Below, piece by piece: positions 22,401-32,096 of a DNA stretch of 64,000 bases. Both the position numbers and the translations under genes were made by a program. The notes under the pieces were generated by a model. The model was not told the DNA's origin. It saw only the letters and a program-made list of their open reading frames with translations, and did not search any database. Position 1 is the stretch's first letter; each line of letters begins with the position of its first letter. The stretch comes from Trichosporon coremiiforme (taxonomy: Eukaryota; Basidiomycota; Tremellomycetes; Trichosporonales; Trichosporonaceae): positions 1,506,801-1,570,800 of the forward strand of contig BCJJ01000004.1 of NCBI GenBank assembly GCA_039545355.1. Reading direction: 5' to 3'.

Positions 22401-22985
22401 ACATGACTTGTAGAATAGAGCGGACTATAAAATTTCACCCACAGAACTGTAGTCTGTACACTAGCGATGCCTCCATGATAGTATGCACCCAGAGCACGTC
22501 GTTGAAGCATCGAGGACGGCCCAGAAAGGCTCGAGTGCCACGACCACGTGTGAGAGGAAGACCCTGGCGGTCTCGAACGATTTGGTTCCGTGGCTGCGCC
22601 GACCAGGGCCAGTGGGCCAGGAACCGGCAGCGGATGCCAGCAGGTGGATGTCGCGCGTGCCAGATCCATCGTCGACCGTGATCGTCATCAGTCGTCTGCA
22701 CCATCCTCGCCCTTCCGACAGAATCTCTGCACAACCCACACACACTCTTGCATCTCTGTCTTCTCATTCTCAACCACCCCGTTCTCAAGGTCTCGTTCCC
22801 TGTTCCACGCACGTTCCGTTTCCACCCGTCTCGCTCTCATCCACTTTCGTCTCGTCTCGTCTCGTCTCGTTTCGTTCCCCCTTCGTTCCCTCCACTCTCC
22901 GACTGGTCTTCCCTCCTTTCTCGGCGGCGTCTGAAGGAAGGAATTAGACGGACCGCGTGCGCGAGTAGACAAGGCAGCACCAGGC
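22401..22985. other. Intergenic and CT-rich leader
   Basis: Promoter and 5' leader of the gene at 22986. Includes a (CGTCT)n stretch at about 22849..22873 and a pyrimidine-rich run to 22925, common in leaders of this genome. No gene seen. Confidence 0.6.
22849..22873. repeat. 5-bp tandem repeat (CGTCT)
   Basis: Four to five copies of CGTCT in the leader of the Gly-rich protein gene. Confidence 0.8.
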
Positions 22986-25900
22986 ATGGGCTTACCACCG
23001 AAACCTGGAGGGCAGCCTCCGCTTCCTGCTGGGCCGGCGCCGAACTATGGCGGCGGGCAGGACCCGCAGGCGGCGCACGCTGCAGCGTGGGCTGCTTACT
23101 ATCAGGTGAGTCAACAGATCTCTGGTTCTCTTTCCAAAGCTGACAACTCAGGCGCAAGGGTACAACACGGCGGGGTACAATGCTGGCGCGGCTCAGCCGA
23201 GCGCCGGTGCGGGCGGGACGCCTCCGAACCCATACGCCAACTATGGCTACGGGGCCGGGGCGAGCCATGCACAGAACCCAGGCTATAACGCGGCCGCGGG
23301 ATACCAGCAGCAGTACTCTGGCCAGCAGCAGGGTCAGAGCTACCGTCCGCCTCCTCCTCAGCAGCAGGGCTACAACAACTACAACCAAGCGAACCAGCAA
23401 GGTTACAACAACTACCAGGGCGGTCCTGGGGGACCTGGCGGTGGCCAGGGCTACAACAACTACAACGGCCAAGGGGCCGGGTACACGCCGCAGCCGAATC
23501 AGCCCTACTTCCCTCAGCAGGCGCAGTCGGGCTCATACATGTCAGGAGGCGGTGGTGGATCCGGCGGCGGCGGCGGCGGTGGTGGTGGTGGTGGTGGGGG
23601 CGACCGCGGTCGAGGCGGCAACAGGCCGTACCAACCGCAGTCGCGCAATGTGTCAGGCGCGTCGAACCCGCCCCGGCCACCCAGTGGAGGCTTCCCCCCG
23701 GCGAAGCGCCCGCGCTTCGATGGTCCCGGAGGCGGCGGCGGGGGCCAGAACGGCTCTCCGCAGGGCGCCTCTGGTGGCAGCCTGCCCCCTCGACCTCCCG
23801 GAGGCCGCCCGCAGCAGAACTACTCGGGCATGGCTCGCCCCATGAGTAACAATCGTGGCGGCGGTCCCATCCCCCGCATCGGATTCGGAGGACCTGGTGG
23901 ACGTGGCGGCGGCGGAGGCGGCCAAGGCGGTGGCATGCGCGGAGGCGGCAGTATGCGTGGAGGCGGCCCGATGCGCGGCGGCATGCAGCGCCCCGGCCAG
24001 AGGAGGGACAACTTCCGCCAGCCCGGGCCGCACACCCAGGCCCAGGGGAAGCGTGTCGACCAGAGCCCGCGTATGGACCGCAAGCGCAAGGAGAAGACGG
24101 AAGCCAAGACGACCATGACCGACTTCCGCATCGTCGGTATCGAGGTTAAGTCGCTCGACTGGTCCTGGGGCCTGATCGGGGAACACGTTTTCGAGGAGGA
24201 CGAGAAGGAGAAGGAGTCTGAGGCTCCCAAGGCAGAGGCCAAGGACGAGCCCAAGGACGAGCCTGTCAAGAAGGAGAAGAAGGACGAGGACAAGCCTGCC
24301 GAGGAGCCCGCGTCAGAAGCCAAGGAGGAGGAGGCCAAGGAGGAGAAGCCCGACGCCAAGCCCGAGGTCAAGGAGGAGGCGAAGGAGGGCGCCGAGGCTG
24401 AGGCGCAGGAAGCCGCCGAGCCCACCGTCGGAGCGAAGCGCAAGGCTAAGCCGTCGAGCATTGACGGCGACGAGTCCCCGAAGAAGCGCTCCTCGTCCTT
24501 CGTCTCGCACAAGGAGTCTGGCACCAGTGGCGAGAAGAACATCCTGTCCTCGCCCGAGTCGAACCAGAACCGCTTCCGCATCTACTTCGAGTCTCCGCCC
24601 GAGCTGGACCGCGTCCCTAAGAGCGCGCGCCGGAATCCCAACAAGCGCTGGAGGCGCGAGAGCTCGAGCGTCGCCCCCAGCCGCCTCGGTGAAGTGGAGG
24701 AGCATGACGAGGAGAACGCCGAGGAGCACGCTGGCGAGCACGCCGAGCCGTCCGAGGCGCAGCCCGAGAGCGAGGCCAAGCCGGCCGACGCCGAGGGCGA
24801 ATCCAAGGAGGCCAAGGAGGAGGCGAAGCCCGAGCCTGAGGCTGAAGCCAAGCCTGAGACCGAAGCGCAGGCCGAACCCGCTGCCGAGTCCAAGGACGAG
24901 GAGAAGAAGGAGAACGGCGGCGAGGAAGCAGGCGACGTGTCGATGGTGTCTGCTGCGGGCGACACGGCAGAGGACACTGCCGCCGCTGTCGAGGCCGCAC
25001 TTGCCGAGTCGGCCCAGAACGCAGCCAGCGCCTACGGCAACCGAACGAGCAAGAGCCGCTCGCGCCGGTGGTCCACCAGTAGTCTTGAGAGCCACCAGAG
25101 CGACGCGCACGCCCTGGGCGCTGAGGACGCGAGCGTGCCCCAGCCGTCTGTGAACCGTGTCTCTGTTCTTTACGAGGAGAGCTCGCGCCGCCTCGTGTTC
25201 GACGCGAGCGTTGTCAGCAAGATCCGCATCTTCCGCGGCGAGGGCAGGATCGAGGTCGACCTCCTGCCGCAGCCGGCCGAGGCGAAGCCCGAAGCCAAGG
25301 CTGACGGTAAAGCCGAGGAGACGGCTGACGCCAAGCCTGAGGCTGAGGGCGAGGAGAAGCCGACTGACGCCGAGGAGGAGAAGAAGGACGCCGAGGCCGC
25401 TGACGAGTCTAAGCCCGAGGAGAAGGATGACCTGCCCAAGGGCGTATTGGTGAGCTTCTTGTTCTTTACTGCAGCTAACTCCAGGTTGAGACCTATGACC
25501 CCGCCGAGCAGCGCTTCATCAGTGTGACGCGAGACAAGCTCGCCTCCCTTTCCGACGACGGATCCCTGCCGCCGCTGCACCGCGTCAACCCCGGCCAAGG
25601 CGTCACGCTGACCGTCTACCTGAACAAGAAGAAGCCCCTGTCCGAGCCCAAGTGGTGCCGCACGAACCAAGCCGACGAGTGGCTGTGGGAGCAATTCGGT
25701 CGCCGCTCCGAGTCCGGATGGCGCGGCAAGCTGGAGATCATGGACCCCGACGCGCCTCCGACGCTCGCCACGATCCTTGATGCGTGGAAGACCTCGTCCT
25801 CCTCCGGAACAGCAGCCGACCGGGGAGCATTCACGGCGTCCCTGCTCGCGAGCCCGAACGATCTGCTCGAGATCCTCCTCCGCCTCACCCGGGGAGAGCG

Positions 25901-26207
25901 CAACCCGACCGCCTCGATCGGCACGGGTCCGACATCAGCCAACGGGCCGCTGGCGACAGCGATCAGGTCCGACTCGCCCTACGCGTCCCACCAGACGCAT
26001 GTCAGCCTGGCGATTCTGGCCATGTACCGCCTCACGACCGAGTATGCGGCGCAGGCGGGACAGAGCGACGTCCTCAACGAGAAGATTGCGGACATCATCA
26101 AGTCCCTCCCTACGCATATGATCCACAAGTCCCTCGATGGGCTTTACAAGGAGTGGCAGAAGGCCGGTAACTCCGGCACTGCTGCCGCTGACGCACCCGC
26201 GTCATAG
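22986..26207 (+). CDS. Q/G/N-Y-rich, RGG-box and acidic low-complexity protein
   Basis: Three exons, 22986..23105, 23152..25449, 25485..26207, introns of 46 and 35 nt; 1046 aa. Layout: residues 1-185 Gln/Gly/Asn/Tyr-rich (repeated GYNNY and YQQQ), resembling prion-like domains; then a poly-Gly tract and an RGG/GRGG segment (about 280-340); a short conserved-looking block with FRIVGIEVKSLDWSWGLIGEH; a long Lys/Glu/Ala/Pro-rich acidic region with two short ordered islands (FRIYFESPPELDRVPKSARR and SSRRLVFDASVVSKIRIFRG); and a folded C-terminus (VETYDPAEQRFISVTRDKLA to LYKEWQKAG). These are hallmarks of proteins in RNA granules or nuclear RNA processing, but no RRM or other RNA-binding domain is visible, so function is inferred only. 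The start is the ATG opening exon 1. Confidence 0.8.
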
Positions 26208-27294
26208 GCAGTGCTTGCCAGAGTGTTGAGCTGGAGAAGTGTCGAAGTGAGTCGACGTGAGTCCCCACTCTCCGTTACACATCCCCATCGGAACTCTACA
26301 TCGCGAAACCCAAAACATTATCATATCATGAGGAGCGTGGAGTGAAGGAAAGAGATGAGAGGAGGAATTGAAAAGACAACTGAAGAAGAGAGGAAGAGCG
26401 GGAGAGAGAGAGAGAGAGTGAGAAGGAAGAAAGAAGTTCACTGGCTATCATAGTCCAACCCATCCGTTTCCACTGTTCTACGTTGTGTGATTCCCCCATT
26501 ACTCCTGGTCGAGAGCGAGCGGAGCTGAGTCTGGCTGGGAGACGTCCACTCACACTCACCGTTCCACTGCGTCTTGTCTCACATCGGGTGTGCTTGTGCT
26601 TCTTTAATCTCACATCGTGTCAAGCAACCGCGCGTGTTCGCACTATCCATTGAAAGAGTTGTGGCCAGGCAGCTCAAGCCTCCGCACATTCACAGTACCA
26701 CAGAACGCCGCTCAGTCCTCACGCATTCACACAGCCTCTCCTGGACGTGATATCCCGGACCCCAAGACAGGAACTACATCAGTCTTCCGTCAGCCCGCGT
26801 CAGTCGTTCCCATGGTCTGATATAATGGCCCGGCTCACGGTTTTGAGATCGTCTCACGGATCACATCGATCACCATGTCCCATCGCAGCCTGCTTCCACC
26901 CCCAGCTTCGGCTACTTAGCCGTATTCCTGTCAACTGCGACTCCTCACTGGACGCTCGAGCGTTGATACACCTCTTCTCTGACTGGATCCCCCACCCCCT
27001 GGCCATCTAATCTCGCCCACCTTGGCTCACAGTTCCCCAAGTACACAGCCGCAAGCTGTTACTCTACCGGTGAGTCCGCTCTCATACTGACCTTGCATCG
27101 AGTGTTTCGTACTGCCATAGCCCGTGATGCACTCCGTTTCCTGCACTCACGAGTTCAGCGCAGACACCCAGCCTCCGCAGGCTGCGGCCTTTCCACAGCT
27201 TCGCAATTCCCACCCGTTGCACCACGCCCTCGGAGCTTTCGGTCTAGTCTAATATATGCATTGGTCTAATATGAAGTGACAAAACACGGAGATT
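26208..27294. other. Intergenic between convergent genes
   Basis: Lies between the 3' ends of the low-complexity protein gene (+) and cytochrome c peroxidase (-), so it should hold two terminators. A (GA)n run sits at 26402..26418. No gene seen. Confidence 0.6.
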
Positions 27295-28826
27295 TTACAG
27301 GTTGGAGCGGGCGGCGCCAGCGAAGGGGCATCCGCCGACGGACGCGAGTCCGTTAGCGTCGCGGTTGATGCCGAGGTCGATGAGCTTTCCGAAAGCGGCC
27401 GCAAAGTCCTTGAAGAAGAGCTTCTGGTCCTTGGCGTACTGCTCAACGTAGGGGCGGAACTTGTCGTCCTCAATCAGCGCCAGGTCAGTGGGGAGCATCA
27501 TGAGCTCCTTGCCAGCGACGACCGTCTCGTACTGCAGGGGTCCGTCCCACTTCTTCGGCGTCCACTTGCGCGTGGTCAGGAGACGGAAGTACTGGTTCGA
27601 GAAGCGGGTGGGGTTGACGACCCACGGGCCCTCGAAGCCGGAGCGGTCGCGGTGGCAGCGGCCCAGGTTGTGCGCGCCCGAGAGGGCGACAATCTCCTGG
27701 TCGTTGAAACCCATGCGGTAGAAGATGTCGCGGATGTGCTGCGCGCCCTGGGCAGCGTCCGGGAGACGGTCGGCGATGCTGCCGCGGTACTCGGACGCGT
27801 GCTTGGCCGACTGGAAGTCGGTGCGGCCAGCCTTCCAGGGGACGACGGGGCCGCCCATGGCCTCGACGGCGGTGACACCCGCAAGAGCTGGTTTGTTAGC
27901 GGGAATCGTTCACGTGTCCGGAGCCAAAGTGGGAATCGTGTTCATGTGATCACGGCGATCCGCGGCAGAGGCAGCGGAGTCACTATGATACCGCTGTCAC
28001 GCAAAGAGTACGCATCCACGCGCGTCGCAGCAGCAAAGCACCTGCGATGCGAGTACGCCATGCAGGTGGGTTGCCAAGCATTGGCATTCCGATGCGGGCT
28101 ACCAGGCAAGCGGCATGCCGAATCCTCGGCTCGGCGGCAGGCTGGCAGGCGGCGGTCGCCACCGCGCTACCTTTCCGAAAAGCGAACCATCGAAAAATCG
28201 GCACCCGATCACCCGTGGCGGCGGCCACCGCTGCGAAAATGCTCGTAGCTGCCGGCACTGTCACTGCTGCCAGTCGCGAAGCGCAGCTGGACACAGATTG
28301 CGAAGAGAAGGGAGAAAGGAGGGGAGAGACGATGCAACTGGCGCACAGCGCAGTGATCACAGTGATACTCACTCCAGAGGTCAGCGCGCGAGATCCAGGG
28401 GTTGGCCTCGGCGATGGGGTCGAGGAACTGGCGGGCGAACTCGAGGCCGGCGTTGGCGCCGTCGTCCGACTCGGGGGCGAAGCGCATGCCCGCGCCGTTC
28501 GAGCCGCCGTTCTTGTCCTTGGCCGAGTAGGTGCCGGACGCGTGCCAGGCAAGACTGTCTGTTAGCTAAGTTCCATCACAGGGGATGCGGCGAGCGATGT
28601 CGCCCTCAGAGCTCTGAGGAGCCTGGTGGCGAGTCTTCCTGCTAGCTATGAGGGCTAGCTTCGCTGTCGGGGGAGTCTCCGACTCGCTCGCTGCGCTCGC
28701 TCGTCCGCTTGCCACTCACCGGACCAGGACGGGGCCGATGGAACCGTCGTCGTATCCGGGCTTCTTGAGGATCTTGCGGACCTCGTTACGGATGCCCTCG
28801 TAGTCTCCCTTGGGAACGGCGCTCAT
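27295..28826 (-). CDS. CCP1: Cytochrome c peroxidase (class I haem peroxidase)
   Basis: Three exons on the minus strand: 28720..28826, 28373..28554, 27295..27887; introns of 165 and 485 nt; 293 aa. It reduces hydrogen peroxide to water with electrons from cytochrome c (or, in relatives, ascorbate). Visible residues: distal Arg36, Trp39 and His40 in VLVRLAWHASG; proximal His169 in [12 protein letters not shown]; Trp185 in [18 protein letters not shown], the radical-forming Trp of cytochrome c peroxidases; and [17 protein letters not shown] at the exon 2/3 junction. There is no N-terminal mitochondrial presequence, unlike classical yeast CCP1, so a cytosolic form (CCP2-like) is likely. The 485-nt intron is far longer than others in the window. 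The symbol denotes family, not strict orthology. Confidence 0.9.
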
Positions 28827-29769
28827 TGTGTCTAGTGTGTCTAAAGGTGGTGAAGGAGAATAAGTGTGATGACAAGATATGCCGGTTAAAGATAAATATT
28901 CTTTTGCGTGTCGTTGCGGTTGCGGCGAAGTGTTGTCAGGCGCCAGGTATGTCAGCATAAGCGGTTCGTCCGGGCCAGGGTCAGTCGGCCTGCCCGGCCT
29001 GTCTCCGGCTGCTGTCCATGGTACCCGCATACCCACTGCATTGCTGTACCGCTCTGCGCACGCAAGCAGGCCCCGGACGCGTGCAAGCATGCATCATTGC
29101 AGTGGCCGGGGACACGGGCTCCGGCACCTCTTGGCAGGTATAGCCGGACCACCCTGCGGCCGAGCGTGTTTTCGGCCAGATCGGTCTGCCCTCTGAGTCG
29201 ACCTCAGCGAATCCGGAGCCAAATTTTACCAAAGTTGACACGAATGATTGGGCGAGCGGCCGCCGCCGCGTAACCGCTCAACTCTAGCACTGCAGCTGCA
29301 GGCAAAGGGGCAACCTAAGGCGATCGGCTTTGCGGCCCGCAGCCCTGCTGGCCCTGGAGCAAGTGCTGGATCGTTCCTGCGGCGCCTCGTGGATCCTCCA
29401 TGGCCATCCCTGATGTCATCCACAGTGATGCCCGGCGTTGCGAGTGTTTGCCACCGCTATCTATCCCCGGTCATGTCCACCTTTGCTTTATCAGCAACAC
29501 GGCCTGAAGTTTATCGGAACCCATGGGCTAGTAAGCGGACACCAGGTGGAGCCCGCACGCTGCCGTAGCCGCCGCATGTCCATGCAAAGCCCGGCCACTG
29601 CCGCAGATGCCGCATCTACCGGAGATCGCAACGTGACCACGCTGATCCGACCCCCTTGTCGCTCTTCGCCCGGCCCAGAGCCTAGACTGTGAGGACCATG
29701 CAGTTGCGGTATTATACATGACATCAGAGTAGACTGCAACGTAAAACAAAAAAGTACAATTTCAACGCT
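28827..29769. other. Intergenic between peroxidase and RMD1-like gene
   Basis: About 940 bases, containing the peroxidase promoter (just right of 28826) and the 3' region of the RMD1-like gene. No gene seen. Confidence 0.55.
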
Positions 29770-31647
29770 CTACGCAACGCTGAGATCGACCAGAATCGTG
29801 ATGATGCCGAGGACGATTTCCATGCCGCTGTCTTGTCAGTTATCACACACTGAGCCAAAACTCACATGAGGACAATGACGATGGCCTCGAGATGCTCGCC
29901 ATGAGACGAGTTGACGCTCTCCTTGAGTAGCTTCAGCATGTCCTGGAGCACCTGCGTGTCAGTTTCTACTAGTGGTGGTGGGAACTCACGTCGACACGCG
30001 CGTTCAGGAGATCTATCCGCTGCCCGATCTCGAGATACTCGCGGAACGCGTTGTAGAGCGGTTCCAAATCCGGGAACGACCTGGGGGGTTAGATTCTCGA
30101 CCATGTAGATAGCTGCGCATGCGGTGATACGCACCAGAAGAATTCCTGTTTGTCAGCTGAGGATCAGCAACCGATAAGCTTACCGGAGAGTCTAGGATCG
30201 AGCCGACGAGATTGATGTTGATGCGCAGGATGAAGAGGTTGCCGATCTGCTTCATAATCTCGCTCCGCGGCAGCTGGGCGTTAGTTTGGGTCTCTAGTTG
30301 GAGGAGTCCAACTCACGCCAATCTTTCCCGTCTCGCTCAGCTTCTTCGGAATGTCCTTTGTCTGCTCGATCGTGCCGCTGATGAGCTCCTCGAAAAGCGA
30401 GATCTTGACAGACTGCGAGAGCGCGTGCGACAGCGCCAGTTTCGTCCTGACGTCAGCTGAGGTGTCGGGTAAAAACAGCTCACATGTACGAGGATCCCTT
30501 GCGCAGCGTGATGACGTCGTTGTAGATACTGCTGTCAGCTAAACACAGAGTACTTTAGCTCACCGAGAGTAATCGGCGTAGTAGAAGTTGAGGTCCTCCA
30601 TCTCGATGTCCTCGGCAGAAAGACGCTCGACCTCGAACTTCTTCCTGGTATGTCAGTTGGGGAAGCAGCTGGGCAACTCACAAACTGCGGAGGAACTGCT
30701 TCTCCTCCTTCTCCGTCATGCCCCAGATGACGACAGTGCCGTACTCAAACAAGAAGACATCGGGGACCCAGTCCTCCTCCTCCCAGTCGTCGTCGTCTGT
30801 GTCGTTGCCGTTTCCATTCGTCGACGCATCCTCACGTCTCCGGCCCAGACCACCAGGGCGCTTCACAACGCCCGGGCGACGCTTGTACTCGTCTGTCGAC
30901 CTCGAGGAGCCCGAGTCGACATCCACGAGCTGACCCTCGGGCACGTGGTGCGCTTTCGTGATCGGACTTCGGTGGATGCCGCTCGTCGAGGAGGGAGGAG
31001 GGAGATACTGCGTGTACAGGCACTCAGCCTCGAAGAGACGCGGGTGCGTGCGGTAGCTCGCGGGCCGGTTCGCGAGATACGTCTGCAACGCGGGGAGGTT
31101 ATATGATCTGCACGTTAGCTCCTAATCACCTCGATCAGCTCACGCAGCAGTGCAGTACGCCGTCACTCGGGGGAGCTTTGCCTTCTCGGATCGCGTGAGC
31201 TTCTGCGCATCTCGGCGCGCGGAACCAGCGGGAATCTGCGAAAGGGGCGTGTAGAACTGCGAACGTGGTTAGCGCCAATGCGATGGTGGTAACCAACCTC
31301 AACACCCTCGCCCTCCTCCTCGATGACCTTGATGCCGCCTTCCTCATCCTCCTCGGGGATCGTCTCCTCTGGCTGAGTCGGAAGGACCTTGAGTTCTGCA
31401 CGTCACAATGTCACAACAAACGTTTCAGGTTGAAAACAAATTACAGCAAAGGACATGCCGTCAGCTCGGCACTCTGCACAGCGGTGATGGCAACGCACTA
31501 TTCGTGAGTTTTGAAGTTCTGTTGTTAGCTCAATATTCGGCAGTTCGTAGCTCACCTCGTGGGTTGTCGAGGTTCTCGCGACTTTGGCTGCTGCGGGGTG
31601 TAGGCGTGCGCATATGGCAATGGCAGGGTATTTGGAACGGACGGCAT
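29770..31647 (-). CDS. RMD1: RMD1/DUF155-family membrane protein, 13 exons
   Basis: Minus-strand exons: 31556..31647, 31499..31518, 31298..31395, 31144..31256, 30682..31107, 30564..30644, 30484..30531, 30317..30446, 30184..30273, 30135..30145, 29990..30080, 29866..29951, 29770..29827; 447 aa. All phases join. The family (yeast Rmd1/Rmd8, YagE in bacteria) has a conserved DUF155 domain; yeast members are linked to sporulation and, for mitochondrial homologues, to mitochondrial translation. Visible signatures: N-terminal RTSKLTNKLKVLP, VTAYCTAASYNLPALQTYL, DVFLFEYGTVVIWGMTEKEE, FYYADYSRSIYNDVITL, LPRSEIMKQIGNLFILRINI and the C-terminal helix VIVLIGMEIVLGIITILVDL, probably membrane-inserted. A 100-residue Asp/Gly/Arg-rich insert splits the domain. 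Introns are 32-54 nt except one of 103; exons of 11 and 20 nt are microexons. The RMD1 symbol marks the family. Confidence 0.9.
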
Positions 31648-32096
31648 GATGGTAGGTGCGCAAAGGGTGGGGACGCAGGATGCAGGTGTGCGATCAGGCG
31701 GGTGATCTGGAAAAGCAGGAGTGTTCGGAGTATCTGAAGATGCGAGTCCGACAAGTCAAGATGCGGGAGAGATGGTGGTGGAAGCGGAGGAGGTAGTTGA
31801 CAACAACGGCTGGCAAGTGTGGAGAAACGCAGCCTGGCTTAGCCTGGGCTGGGCGGCAGGCGCGGGGGTCACGTCATGCTGCTTCCGGCGGTGTGTCGGG
31901 CGGGCAGGGCGGCAGGGACTTTGATCCCGCCAAACCGCCAAGCGATAACGATCGGCAGTGCGGACTCTCGTGGCGTCCCTGGGTGAGTATCGCTGGACCT
32001 TTCGCGAACCATGGTATGATCCAAACACCTATGACCTATGCATATGAGGAACTGATACAATATCTAAAGCCTTGACGGCCTGTTTTGGGATGGGTT
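31648..32096. other. Intergenic between RMD1-like gene and ACO1
   Basis: About 450 bases holding the RMD1-like promoter and the ACO1 3' end. Nothing else seen. Confidence 0.55.
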
